Of a stretch of 64,000 nt of DNA, positions 25,210 to 34,263 are shown piece after piece. Every line of letters begins with the position of its first letter. Position 1 is the stretch's first letter. The notes below the pieces were generated by a model, which was not told the origin of the DNA, ran no database searches, and was given only the letters and a program-made list of their open reading frames with translations. Source of the stretch: 62-47 sp044463945 (GTDB lineage: Bacteria; Pseudomonadota; Alphaproteobacteria; Rhizobiales; Xanthobacteraceae); assembly GCA_044463945.1 (NCBI GenBank), contig JBIQLW010000019.1, forward strand, positions 13,740-77,739, in the 5' to 3' direction. The translations under genes and the position numbers were made by a program.

Positions 25210-28200
25210 AACTCGGGATCGCAGGCGGCCTGACGCGAGCCTTCATCGCGTCGCCCCTGACGCCGCTGTTCCTGCTGGCGTCGCTGGCGCTCGGGCTGGT
25301 CGCGCTGGTGACGCTGCCGCGCGAGGAGGAGCCGCAGATCTCGGTGCCGATGGTCGATATCCACGTCACCGCCAACGGCTTGAGGGCGGAGGACGCCGTC
25401 AAGCTGGTGACCGAGCCGTTGGAGACCATCGTCAAGAGCATCGACGGCGTCGAGCACGTCTATTCGCAGACCGAGGACGACGGCACCGTGGTCACCGCGC
25501 GTTTCAAGGTCGGCACCAACTCCGACGCCGCCATTCTCCGGGTGCACGAGAAGGTGCGCGCCAACATCAACCGCATCCCGGTCGGCATTCCCGAGCCGCT
25601 GATCGTCGGCCGCGGCATCGACGATGTGGCGATCGTAGTGGTGACGCTGCGCCCGACGCCGGACGTGGCGGCGCGCTGGACCGCGAACGGGCTGACGCGG
25701 CTGGCCCGCGAGTTGCAGGTCGAGGTGTCGAAGCTGCCCGACATCGGCCTCACCTATCTGGTCGGCGAGCAGCCCGAGCAGTTCCGCGTCGAGCCCGATC
25801 CCGAGCGGCTGTCGCTGTACGGCATCACGCTGCAACAGCTTGCCGCCAAGATCGAGGGCGCCAACAGCTCGTTCCGTGTCGGCACCGTGCGCGAACAGAC
25901 GCAGCAGCGCGCCATCGTCGCCGGCCAGACCTTGCAGGCGCTGCCCGAGATCGGCAACATCCTGTTGACGGCGCGCGACGGCCGCCCGGTCTATGTCCGC
26001 GACGTCGCCCGTGTCGTGCTGGCGACCGCGCCCGCCGAAAACCGCGTCACCGATATCCGCAAGACGGCGGAGGCCGCGCTTGAGCACGCGCCCGCCGTCT
26101 CGCTCGCCATCGCCAAGCGCCCCGGCGCCAACGCGGTGGTGATCGCCGACGAGATCGTGCGGCGGCTGGAGCAGGCGCGCGGGCAGATCTTCCCCGAAGA
26201 CGTCGAGATGACTGTCACCCGCAACTACGGCGAGACGGCCAACGAGAAAGCCAACGAACTGCTGTTCCATCTCGGCCTCGCCACGATTTCGATCGTGATT
26301 CTGGTCGCGGTCGCCATCGGCTGGCGCGAGGCGCTGGTGGTGGCGGTGGTGATCCCCACCACCATCCTGCTGACGCTGTTCGCGTCGTGGATCATGGGCT
26401 ACACGCTCAACCGCGTCAGCCTGTTCGCGCTGATCTTCTCCATCGGCATTCTGGTGGACGACGCCATCGTGGTGATCGAGAACATCGCCCGCCACTGGGC
26501 GATGCGCGACGGCCGCTCGCGCGCGCAGGCCGCGATCGACGCGGTCGCCGAGGTCGGCAATCCGACCATCGTCGCGACGCTGACGGTGGTGGCGGCGCTG
26601 CTGCCGATGCTGTTCGTGTCCGGCATGATGGGGCCCTACATGAGCCCGATCCCGGCCAACGCCTCGGCCGCGATGCTGTTCTCGTTCTTCGTCGCCGTCA
26701 TCCTGACGCCGTGGCTGATGATGAAGCTTGGAGGGGCCGGCGCGGCTGGCGGTCACGAGGAAGCCGGCGGTGGTCGCCTCGGCCGGCTCTATGTCGCGGT
26801 CGCGAAGCCCATTCTGGCGTCGCGCCGGCGCGCGTGGATTTTCCTGGCTCTGGTCGGGGTCGCGACGCTGGCCTCGCTCGCGCTGTTCTACACCAGGCAC
26901 GTCACGGTGAAGCTTTTGCCGTTCGACAACAAGGCCAATCTTCAGGTCGTGCTCGATCTGCCGAAAGGATCGTCGGTCGAGGACACCGACCGGGCGCTGC
27001 AAATGATGGCGGAGCGGCTCGCCCCGGTGCCGGAGATCGTCTCGTTCCAGACCTATGCCGGCACCGCCGCGCCGTTCGATTTCAACGGTCTGGTGCGGCA
27101 TTATTATCTGCGCGCCGGCCCCGAGCAGGGCGACATCGCCATCAACCTTTTGCCGAAGGGCGACCGCGCGCGGGCGAGCCACGCCATCGCGCTGGAGGTG
27201 CGCGAGCGGCTGCGCGGCATCGGCCTGCCGCAGGGCACGATCGTCAAGGTGGTGGAGCCGCCGCCCGGCCCGCCGGTGCTGGGCACGCTGCTGGCCGAGA
27301 TCTACGGTCCCGATGCCGACACCCGGCGCGCGGTGGCCGCCAAGGTGCGCGCGGCGTTTGCGAGCGTGCCGTTCATCGTCGATGTCGACGACAGTTACCA
27401 CAACGCGCCGCAGCGGGTGCGCGTCGCGATCAATCAGGACAACCTCGAATACTACAAGGTCGAGCAGGCCGACGTGTACGACACGCTGCGCTATCTCTAC
27501 GGCGGCGCCACGGTCGGCTATTCCCAGCGCGGCGGCGGCCGCTACCCGATCGCCATCCGCCTCGCGTTGCCCAAGGCCGGCGCGGTGATGGACGCGCGCG
27601 CGCTGACCACGCCGGTGCCCGCCAACGCGCTGCCCGGCGGCCGCGGCGTGGTCGAGCTTGGCGACGTCGTCGGCGTGTCGCGCGAACCGGCGTCGTGGCC
27701 GGTGTTCCGCCACAACGGCCGCCCCGCCGAGATGGTGATGGCCGAGCTCGCCGGCGCCTATGAAGCGCCGATCTACGGAATGCTCGCGGTGCGCGACGCG
27801 ATCGAGCGGATCGACTGGGGCAACCTGCCCAAGCCCGAAATTGCGCTGCACGGCCAGCCCGACGACGAGAGCCGCCCGACACTGTTGTGGGACGGCGAAT
27901 GGGAGGTGACGTGGGTGACCTTCCGCGACATGGGCGCGGCCTTCATGGTGGCGATCCTCGGCATTTACATCCTCGTCGTCGCGCAGTTCGGCTCGTTCAA
28001 GCTGCCGCTGGTGATCCTGACGCCGATCCCACTCACCTTCATCGGCATCATGCTCGGCCACTGGCTGTTTAACGCGCCGTTCACCGCGACATCGATGATC
28101 GGCTTCATCGCGCTGGCCGGCATCATCGTGCGCAACTCGATCCTGCTGGTGGATTTCATCCGCCACGCGCGCCGGCCCGATCAGCCGCTGCGCGATATCC

Positions 28201-28448
28201 TGCTGGAAGCCGGCGCGATCCGCTTCAAGCCGATCCTTTTGACCGCCATCGCGGCGATGATCGGCGCGGCGGTGATCCTCACCGATCCGATCTTCCAGGG
28301 GCTGGCGATCTCGCTGCTGTTCGGCCTCGCGTCCTCCACCGCGCTCACCGTGCTGGTCATCCCGGCGATCTACGTCGTGCTGCGCGGTGGCCGGCGCACG
28401 CCGCCGTCCCCGTCGCCCACGGCTGAGGCCGGTGCGGCGTTACCCTGA
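25206..28448 (+). CDS. RND-family efflux permease (AcrB/HAE-like)
   Basis: This 1080-residue proton-driven pump has twelve helices: one at the N-terminus (PLFLLASLALGLVALVTL), two blocks near 335-510 and 870-1060, and two large periplasmic loops. The proton-relay pair is present in GILVDDAIVVIEN near residue 417. It resembles HAE-type pumps often found in sulfur-oxidation and SQR gene clusters; its cargo is unknown. Translation is coupled to the adaptor gene. No outer membrane factor gene is present, so it must share one encoded elsewhere. Confidence 0.92.
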   Translation: MKLGIAGGLTRAFIASPLTPLFLLASLALGLVALVTLPREEEPQISVPMVDIHVTANGLRAEDAVKLVTEPLETIVKSIDGVEHVYSQTEDDGTVVTARFKVGTNSDAAILRVHEKVRANINRIPVGIPEPLIVGRGIDDVAIVVVTLRPTPDVAARWTANGLTRLARELQVEVSKLPDIGLTYLVGEQPEQFRVEPDPERLSLYGITLQQLAAKIEGANSSFRVGTVREQTQQRAIVAGQTLQALPEIGNILLTARDGRPVYVRDVARVVLATAPAENRVTDIRKTAEAALEHAPAVSLAIAKRPGANAVVIADEIVRRLEQARGQIFPEDVEMTVTRNYGETANEKANELLFHLGLATISIVILVAVAIGWREALVVAVVIPTTILLTLFASWIMGYTLNRVSLFALIFSIGILVDDAIVVIENIARHWAMRDGRSRAQAAIDAVAEVGNPTIVATLTVVAALLPMLFVSGMMGPYMSPIPANASAAMLFSFFVAVILTPWLMMKLGGAGAAGGHEEAGGGRLGRLYVAVAKPILASRRRAWIFLALVGVATLASLALFYTRHVTVKLLPFDNKANLQVVLDLPKGSSVEDTDRALQMMAERLAPVPEIVSFQTYAGTAAPFDFNGLVRHYYLRAGPEQGDIAINLLPKGDRARASHAIALEVRERLRGIGLPQGTIVKVVEPPPGPPVLGTLLAEIYGPDADTRRAVAAKVRAAFASVPFIVDVDDSYHNAPQRVRVAINQDNLEYYKVEQADVYDTLRYLYGGATVGYSQRGGGRYPIAIRLALPKAGAVMDARALTTPVPANALPGGRGVVELGDVVGVSREPASWPVFRHNGRPAEMVMAELAGAYEAPIYGMLAVRDAIERIDWGNLPKPEIALHGQPDDESRPTLLWDGEWEVTWVTFRDMGAAFMVAILGIYILVVAQFGSFKLPLVILTPIPLTFIGIMLGHWLFNAPFTATSMIGFIALAGIIVRNSILLVDFIRHARRPDQPLRDILLEAGAIRFKPILLTAIAAMIGAAVILTDPIFQGLAISLLFGLASSTALTVLVIPAIYVVLRGGRRTPPSPSPTAEAGAALP

Positions 28449-28464
28449 ACCAGAGGAGTCTGTC

Positions 28465-28851
28465 ATGAGCTATTACTTCGCAAAGACGCTTCATTGCTCG
28501 TTCGACGAGGCCGTGCAGCACGCCACCGCCGCGCTGAAGAATGCCGGCTTCGGCATCATCACCGAGATCGACGTCAAAACGACGTTCAAGCAGAAGCTCG
28601 GCATCGATTTCCGCGGCTATCGCATTCTCGGCGCGTGCAATCCCGGCATGGCGCGCGAGGCGCTGGAGATCGAGGACAAGATCGGCACCATGTTGCCGTG
28701 TAACGTGATCGTTCAGGACCTCGGCGGCGGCGCCGTCGAGGTCGCGGCCATCGATCCGGTCGCGTCGATGGCCGCGGTGCCGAACCCGACGCTGCATCAG
28801 GTGGCGGGCAAGGTGCGCGACATGCTGCGCAAGGTCGTCGAGGCGCTGTGA
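28465..28851 (+). CDS. DUF302 family protein
   Basis: The 128-residue soluble protein has the DUF302 pattern: YFAKTLHCSFDEAVQHATAALKNAGFGIITEID, then FRGYRILGACNPGMAREALEIEDKIGTMLPCNVIVQ. The conserved ACNP and LPCN cysteines are kept. Structures of the family show a small dimeric alpha/beta fold; the biochemical role is unknown. It lies 16 bases after the RND pump with RBS GAGGAG and closes the sqr gene run, so it probably takes part in sulfide or reactive-sulfur handling. Confidence 0.88.
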   Translation: MSYYFAKTLHCSFDEAVQHATAALKNAGFGIITEIDVKTTFKQKLGIDFRGYRILGACNPGMAREALEIEDKIGTMLPCNVIVQDLGGGAVEVAAIDPVASMAAVPNPTLHQVAGKVRDMLRKVVEAL

Positions 28852-28916
28852 CGGAGGATCGTTCCGGCAACGGCGGCGCGATCCCTGAAAGCACGAAAGA
28901 GCGTGCAACGCGGTAA

Positions 28917-29030
28917 CCGTCATACTCGGCGAAGGCGGAGTATCCAGTATTCCGTATTGGATTAAATTTTCCATACGCCCACCCGGATTACGGGATCGTC
29001 CGCCTTCGCGGACGATGACGCCTCGTTTCC
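28917..29030. repeat. dispersed palindromic repeat, family A (copy 2)
   Basis: The left arm ACTCGGCGAAGGCGGAGT and right arm CGTCCGCCTTCGCGGACG are separated by a spacer, as in copy 1. It lies between the convergent DUF302 and PhaC-like hydrolase genes in a gap of 228 bases with no other content. Confidence 0.75.
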
Positions 29031-29079
29031 GGTCGGGTTCTCTGGATCACGCCGTCGGTGAACCTTAACTCATCAGCCC

Positions 29080-30297
29080 CTAGGCGACCCGCTTCCGGGA
29101 AACGTCGGCCTCGGGCGTGAGCCAGCGCCCGATCCTGCGCCATGCGCTTGCCAGCGTCGCCGCGCCCATGAACAGGCTCAGGTGCCGGCAGGGCTCGACG
29201 ATGGTGACGATATCGGCCGGCGGCGTGCCGATCAGCCGCCGCGTGGCAAGCACCTGTTCCGGCGCCACCACCTCGTCGTCGCGTCCGGCCAGGAGGCAGG
29301 TCGGCATCGTCACGCGGCGCAGGTCGATCTCGCGGCCGAGCGCCGTGAAGCGGTTTCGCGCGATGCGATTCTCCTTGTACAGCGCATGCACCACCTGAAG
29401 GTAGAACGTCCCCGGCAGATCGACCGCCGCCACGTTCCAGCGCCGGAACTGGCGCTCCAGCTCAATGCGGCGCTGCTGGTCGGTCGCGGGCGGAATCTGG
29501 AGCACCTGTTCGATGTCGGCGGCGGTCGGCAGCACGCTCCACGCCTTCAACAGGTGGCGGCCGCTGACCAGGCCGTCGCCGGCGCGGACCATGTGCTCGA
29601 ACCACGCCAGCGGCGTGCCGGCGACGAACCGGCTCAGCCCCGACGACGCCGCGGCGATGTCCACCGGCGCGCCGGCGATCGCCAGCCGATTCACCTTCTC
29701 GGGAAAGCGGGCGGCGTAGACCAGCGCCAGCCAGCCGCCCTGGCACAGGCCGACGAGGTTGACCGGGGCCTTGAGATCGTCCACCGCGACGTTGAGGTCG
29801 GCGAGATAGGTGTCGATCGAGAAGTGGCGCATCTCGGCGGTCGCCGACCGCCAGTCGGTGGCGAACAGGCGAGGCAGGCCGGCGTCGAGCAGGGTTTCGA
29901 TCACGCTGTGGCGGGCCGCGAAATCGGCGACGGTCGCGCGATGCAGCGCGAACGGCGCGCACACCAGCGTCGCCGGCTCCGCGTTGTCGAAAGACGTGCT
30001 GTCGCCGGACGCGGCGTCGCGGGAGAAGTCGCGGAGCAGCATCGACGGCAGCGCGAGCCGCACCGTACTGGGCGTTGCCCAGTCCGGCGGCGGGCCGTCA
30101 TCGTCCTTGCCGCTCAGCGCCGTGGTCATGGCGTCGAACACGGCGGCGGTCGCTTGCCCGACGGAGGCGGCGGCGGCGAACGGCCACAACAGCGAGGCGA
30201 AAGGCGCGGACAGCTCTGGCCGCGCCGCCGCATGGCGCGTGTCGCCTCCGGCCCCGGCGTTGCGATCGCGGTCTTGCGAATGCTGGCGGTCCGACAT
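29080..30297 (-). CDS. short PHA-synthase-like alpha/beta hydrolase
   Basis: The 405-residue protein has an alpha/beta hydrolase core with a PHA-synthase-type box GLCQGG (Cys at about 185), an acid in AGRDDEVV and the His in CRHLSLF. Cysteine instead of serine as nucleophile is typical of PhaC rather than of lipases or depolymerases. It is much shorter than the 637-residue synthase encoded at 30815 and lacks most of the N-terminal domain. It could be a second synthase subunit, a transferase or a granule-bound hydrolase. GGAGGCTCTCG precedes the start at 30297. It is the last gene of the phaC-phasin-hydrolase run. Confidence 0.78.
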   Translation of the reverse strand: MSDRQHSQDRDRNAGAGGDTRHAAARPELSAPFASLLWPFAAAASVGQATAAVFDAMTTALSGKDDDGPPPDWATPSTVRLALPSMLLRDFSRDAASGDSTSFDNAEPATLVCAPFALHRATVADFAARHSVIETLLDAGLPRLFATDWRSATAEMRHFSIDTYLADLNVAVDDLKAPVNLVGLCQGGWLALVYAARFPEKVNRLAIAGAPVDIAAASSGLSRFVAGTPLAWFEHMVRAGDGLVSGRHLLKAWSVLPTAADIEQVLQIPPATDQQRRIELERQFRRWNVAAVDLPGTFYLQVVHALYKENRIARNRFTALGREIDLRRVTMPTCLLAGRDDEVVAPEQVLATRRLIGTPPADIVTIVEPCRHLSLFMGAATLASAWRRIGRWLTPEADVSRKRVA

Positions 30298-30362
30298 CGA
30301 GAGCCTCCGTCGCGCGAGGGGAAGGCAGGTGGCCGGGGCGGTCCCGGCCCGGAAGACGATCG

Positions 30363-30734
30363 TTATCCTTGATCCCGATTGGGCCAGCTCTGTTGCCACA
30401 ACCGCGCGTTGGCCTTCAGCAGGTCTTCGCTGTCCTTGAACAGGCGGCGGGTCGAGTCGTTGACGATCTGAAGCTGGCGATTGGCGAATTCCTGATAGAG
30501 CGCGGTGGCGTCGGGGCCGGATCGCGCCGCGGCGAGGCGGCCGAAGAATTCGGAGATCAGCGCGGCTTCCGATTGCGCCTGATCGAGCCACACCTGGCTG
30601 ATCCGCGCCGCCGCCTCCCAGTATTGCCGCTGCGTTTCCGCAAGCGTGTCCAGTTGTTTCTTGGTGATCTCGGAGAGCTGGTTCTGGAGATGCTGCGGGT
30701 CGGGAAAATTGCCGAACGGTGAAGCCTGGGACAT
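30363..30734 (-). CDS. phasin-like PHA granule protein
   Basis: This 123-residue protein is almost entirely helical with heptad character (LQNQLSEITKKQLDTLAETQ, EAAARISQVWLDQAQSEAAL, NRQLQIVNDSTRRLFKD) and no signal peptide. This is the composition of phasins, which coat polyhydroxyalkanoate granules. It sits between the PHA synthase and the PhaC-like hydrolase. The start at 30734 has AGAAGGAAGGCGCAT in front; an upstream frame extension of 27 residues is unlikely. Confidence 0.75.
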   Translation of the reverse strand: MSQASPFGNFPDPQHLQNQLSEITKKQLDTLAETQRQYWEAAARISQVWLDQAQSEAALISEFFGRLAAARSGPDATALYQEFANRQLQIVNDSTRRLFKDSEDLLKANARLWQQSWPNRDQG

Positions 30735-30814
30735 ATGCGCCTTCCTTCTGCGGAATCGTGAAGATTCGGAATCGGTCAAGTCCGGGCCGGCGTGGACGGT
30801 TTCGTCGCCACACA

Positions 30815-32728
30815 TTAACCCTGAAGCACGTAGAATCCCGGCGCGTCATAAGGCCGCCGGCCGTCTTTCGGCGAGTTGTCGATCGCCCGCGCCGCGACGC
30901 GCGCGCCGGAGCGCGCATCGAGCCAGGCGATCCATTCCGGCCACCACGAGCCGTCCTTGCGCGCGGCGGTTGCGAGAAACTGGTCGGGATCGCTGTAGCG
31001 CTCGCCGGCGCGGCGGGTCGCGATCTGGAAGCTGCGCCCCTTGTGCCCCGGTTCGGACACGATGCCGGCATTGTGGCCGCCGGTGGTGAGCGCGAAGGTG
31101 ATCTCGCAGTCGGTCAGCAAGTGGATCTTGTAGGTCGAGCGCCACGGCGCAACATGGTCGGTCACGGTGCCGACCGCGAAGATCGGCAGATCGATGTCGG
31201 TAAGCGCCACCGGCTTGTTGTCCCCGGTGCGGAAGCGGCCCTCCGCGAGATCGTCGCCGAGGAACAGTTGCCGCAAGTATTCCGAGTGCATCCGGTAGGG
31301 CATCCGGGTGGCGTCGGCGTTCCATGCCATCAGGTCGGTCATCGGCTGGCGTTCGCCCATCAGGTATTCCTTGACAATGCGCGACCACACCAGATCGTTC
31401 GAGCGCAGCATCTGGAACGCGCCGGCCATCTGGCGGCTGTCGAGAAAGCCCTGCTCCCACATCATGTCTTCAAGGAAGGCGAGCTGGCTTTCGTTGATGA
31501 ACAACGTCAATTCGCCCGCCTCGGTGAAGTCGGTCTGCGCCGCGAACAGCGTCATCGAGCGCAGCCGGTCGTCGCCGTCGCGCGCCATCGCGGCGGCGGC
31601 GATCGACAATAGCGTGCCGCCGAGGCAATAGCCGACCGCGTGGACCTTCTGATCGGGAACCGCGGCGGCGACGGCGTCGAGCGCCGCCATGACGCCGCGC
31701 TCGCGATAGTCGTCCATGCCGAGGTCGCGATCGCCGGAATCGGGGTTCTTCCAGGAGATCATGAACACGGTGTAGCCGTGATCGACGAGGTACTTCACCA
31801 GCGAGTTGTGCGGCGACAGATCGAGGATGTAGTACTTCATGATCCAGGCCGGCACGATCAGCACTGGCTCGGGCCGCACCGTGCCGGTCGCGGGTTCGTA
31901 CTGGATCAGTTCGATCAGCCGGTTGCGGTAGATGACCTTGCCCGGCGTCACCGCGACGTCCCTGCCGACCACGAACTCGTCGCTGTCGGCGGCGGGGGCG
32001 CCGCTCACCGTCCGCTCCCAGTCCTCCACAAGGTTGCGGAGGCCATCGGCGAAGTTCATCCCGCCGGATTGCAGCGTCCGTTGCAGGATTTCGGGATTGG
32101 TCAGGGGGAAATTCGACGGCGACATCATGTCGAGGATCTGGCGCGCCGCGAACTCGACCATGTTCTCGTGCTGGCGCGAGACGCCGCGGATCCCGGTGGT
32201 GGCGTTGTGCCACCATTGCTGCTGAAGCAGGAACGACTGCGAGATGAAGTTGTAGGGCCAGCGCTGCCAGGCGGGGTCGGCGAAGCGCTTGTCTTGCGGC
32301 AGCGGCTCGATGCAGCAGGCGGGCGACGGCCCCGGCGTCGCGCAGTGCGCGGCGTAACTGGTGAAGCGCACGGCCTTGCGGAACGCCTTGTCGATGAGCT
32401 GAAGCTGCTTGCCGGGTGAAAAGGCGAGGTGGATGGCCCAGTCGAAATACGCTTGCGTCAGCGCCGCCGGCGACAGCCCCAGCGTGACGCGGGCGATGGC
32501 GGCGTGGAACGAGCGGTCCATGACCTCGGACATCGCGGTCACCGCGTAGGATTCCGGCGTGCGGGTTTTGCGCGGCGCTCCGGGCTTGCGGTCGTCGGCC
32601 TGCGGCGCGCGGTAATTTGCCAGCGACAGCACCGGCGCGGGCAGGGCGGGCGCGGCGGTCGCGCGGCTGTCGGAGCCGTTGCCGTTGGTCAGGCCGGGCG
32701 CTTGCGGGATCGGGTCGCGCTGGGTCAT
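30815..32728 (-). CDS. phaC: class I poly(3-hydroxyalkanoate) synthase
   Basis: The 637-residue enzyme polymerises 3-hydroxyacyl-CoA to PHA. It has the PhaC N-terminal domain (QRWPYNFISQSFLLQQQWW) and the alpha/beta catalytic domain with GYCLGG (Cys at about 367). It also has TDHVAPW with the catalytic Asp and TTGGHNAGI with the His. The proline- and alanine-rich first 60 residues are not conserved. Of two start codons, 32728 lies nine bases after AGAAGG, while 32737 directly abuts it, so 32728 is preferred. A perfect FixK-type box lies about 84 bases upstream, suggesting induction at low oxygen. Phasin and hydrolase genes follow. Confidence 0.93.
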   Translation of the reverse strand: MTQRDPIPQAPGLTNGNGSDSRATAAPALPAPVLSLANYRAPQADDRKPGAPRKTRTPESYAVTAMSEVMDRSFHAAIARVTLGLSPAALTQAYFDWAIHLAFSPGKQLQLIDKAFRKAVRFTSYAAHCATPGPSPACCIEPLPQDKRFADPAWQRWPYNFISQSFLLQQQWWHNATTGIRGVSRQHENMVEFAARQILDMMSPSNFPLTNPEILQRTLQSGGMNFADGLRNLVEDWERTVSGAPAADSDEFVVGRDVAVTPGKVIYRNRLIELIQYEPATGTVRPEPVLIVPAWIMKYYILDLSPHNSLVKYLVDHGYTVFMISWKNPDSGDRDLGMDDYRERGVMAALDAVAAAVPDQKVHAVGYCLGGTLLSIAAAAMARDGDDRLRSMTLFAAQTDFTEAGELTLFINESQLAFLEDMMWEQGFLDSRQMAGAFQMLRSNDLVWSRIVKEYLMGERQPMTDLMAWNADATRMPYRMHSEYLRQLFLGDDLAEGRFRTGDNKPVALTDIDLPIFAVGTVTDHVAPWRSTYKIHLLTDCEITFALTTGGHNAGIVSEPGHKGRSFQIATRRAGERYSDPDQFLATAARKDGSWWPEWIAWLDARSGARVAARAIDNSPKDGRRPYDAPGFYVLQG

Positions 32729-32811
32729 CGGCGGCATCCTTCTCTTGCCGTCAGCAGGAAATACCTGCGCGGGCCGCTTGCATCAGAATAGCCGCCGCGG
32801 CCGACGCCGGT

Positions 32812-32825
32812 TTGATAAGGGTCAA
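32812..32825. promoter_or_regulatory. FixK/Fnr box upstream of phaC
   Basis: TTGATAAGGGTCAA has both half sites perfect (TTGA-N6-TCAA). It is centred about 90 bases before the phaC start and about 110 bases beyond the stop of the Crp/Fnr gene that reads in the same direction. Confidence 0.7.
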
Positions 32826-32930
32826 TCAATCCGGCGATCGTCGCGCCGGATTTTTCAAGTGTACCGCGTTCGCGCCCGCTTCAGGCTGCCGCGATGACGC
32901 GATCACGGCAATGTCATCGCACGCGCGCCG

Positions 32931-33617
32931 TTACGCATTCATGACGCGCAGGCGCTGGCGGTTGCGCAGCATGATCTGGCGCGCGCCGGAGAGATCGAGA
33001 ATTTTCTCGTCGCGCAATTCCGAGAGCGTGCGCGACACGGTTTCCAGCGTCAGCCCGAGATAGTCGCCGATGTCGCGACGGCACATCGGCAGCGCCACCA
33101 TGCCGGCGGCCGACAGGCGGTTGTCCATTTCCAGCAGGAACGCGGCGACGCGCTCCCGCGCGGTCTTGCGCCCGAGCAGCAGCATGTGGTTCTCGGCGTG
33201 GCGGAGATCGTCGGCGGTGATGGTCCAGAGCTGCCGGGTGAGGCCGACGTCGGTCGCGGCCGCCTGTTCCAGGTTCTGCCGCTTCACCAGGCGGACGGTG
33301 GTCCTGACGATCGCCTCGGCGGTCAGGCGGTGGTTCGATCCGGACTCCAGCCCGAACACGTCGCCCGGCAGGTGGAACGCGCCGATCTGGCGGCGGCCGT
33401 CGGACAACAGCTTGTAGGTGCGCACCGCGCCGCGCAGCACCTGATAGACGTAGCGGGAGGGCTCGTCCTCGCCGTAGATTTCCGCGTCGCGCTGATAGGT
33501 GTATTCGGTGGCCGCGAGGCAGGCGCGGCTCACCACCGGGGCGAACTTGTCGTCGATGTCGGGCAGAAATACGGCCGGGCGGGAGGCGTTGTGAACGGCG
33601 ATCGCGGGCGAAAGCAT
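32931..33617 (-). CDS. Crp/Fnr-family regulator, FixK-like
   Basis: This 228-residue regulator has an N-terminal beta-barrel (EIYGEDEPSRYVYQVLRGAVRTYKLL, GAFHLPGDVFGLESG), a dimer helix, and a winged helix with LTLETVSRTLSEL. ETVSR is the TTGA-reading motif. There is no FNR-type cysteine cluster at the N-terminus, so it is FixK-like, controlled through expression rather than direct oxygen sensing. In B. japonicum FixK2 is induced by FixLJ and drives genes like the hemN, phaC, usp and cytochrome genes that surround it here. The start at 33617 is preferred since GAGGAG lies at proper distance; an ATG at 33632 is an alternative. Confidence 0.87.
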   Translation of the reverse strand: MLSPAIAVHNASRPAVFLPDIDDKFAPVVSRACLAATEYTYQRDAEIYGEDEPSRYVYQVLRGAVRTYKLLSDGRRQIGAFHLPGDVFGLESGSNHRLTAEAIVRTTVRLVKRQNLEQAAATDVGLTRQLWTITADDLRHAENHMLLLGRKTARERVAAFLLEMDNRLSAAGMVALPMCRRDIGDYLGLTLETVSRTLSELRDEKILDLSGARQIMLRNRQRLRVMNA

Positions 33618-33749
33618 GGACCATCTCCTCATCGGGGTGGTCCTTGGTACGCGATACCGGCGTCGTTCAATATTGCGGCCGATATCTTAAGGGCGGCGCC
33701 CTAGGGGATTGACCGGAGTTGACGGGCCCGAACGTCTTCCGGATGGGCG

Positions 33750-34136
33750 CTAGCGGCCGGCCAGTTGCCGCACGCAGGCGACCAGGCTGTCCTCAAGATG
33801 CGGCTTCAGCAGGATATGGTCGATCCCGGCGGCGGCCGCCCGCGCTTCGAGGGAGCGGTCGGGATATCCGGTGATCAGGATCACCGGCGCGGTCATGTTG
33901 CGCTGGCGCAGCCGCGCCGCCACTTCGAGCCCGTTGATCCGCGGCATCTTGTAGTCGACCACGAGGCAATCGACCTCAACCGGGTCGATCGTCTCCAACA
34001 GCGCCGCGGCGTCGCCGAAGGTGCGGACGGTGAAGCCGTGCGTCTCCAGCAGGAACCGCAACGACTGGAGGACATCCGCATCGTCGTCGAGAACGCAGAT
34101 CCGATAGTCCCTGAGCCCGGCGTCTTCATCTGGCAT
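33750..34136 (-). CDS. single-domain response regulator
   Basis: This protein of 128 residues consists of only a receiver domain: acidic LDDDAD near residue 15, phospho-acceptor Asp in VVDYKMPRINGL, and the Lys in LLKPHLED. No output domain is present, so it may feed a phosphorelay or compete for FixL-type kinases (the FixX/DivK style). Longer N-terminal forms would run through the FixK box at 34189-34202, so 34136 is chosen. The gene is divergent from usp and shares that box. Confidence 0.85.
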   Translation of the reverse strand: MPDEDAGLRDYRICVLDDDADVLQSLRFLLETHGFTVRTFGDAAALLETIDPVEVDCLVVDYKMPRINGLEVAARLRQRNMTAPVILITGYPDRSLEARAAAAGIDHILLKPHLEDSLVACVRQLAGR

Positions 34137-34188
34137 CGCGCGTCCCGTTTGGCGGCGGCTGACCATAGGAGCGCGGCGGCCGGATGCC

Positions 34189-34202
34189 TTGATGTACGTC
34201 AA
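34189..34202. promoter_or_regulatory. FixK/Fnr box between response regulator and usp genes
   Basis: TTGATGTACGTCAA is a near-perfect palindrome matching TTGA-N6-TCAA. It lies 52 bases from the response regulator start and 61 bases from the usp start, so it could serve both divergent promoters. Confidence 0.7.
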
Positions 34203-34263
34203 CATGCGGCGGACAATGCCGTGACACATACGGTCCGAAGCCCGAACTGCGGAGAGTTAGATC

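Noticed and set aside
33690..33735. TTGACCGGAGTTGAC near the FixK-like gene as a possible FixK box
   Set aside because: The two half sites are in direct, not inverted, orientation, so it does not fit TTGA-N6-TCAA.
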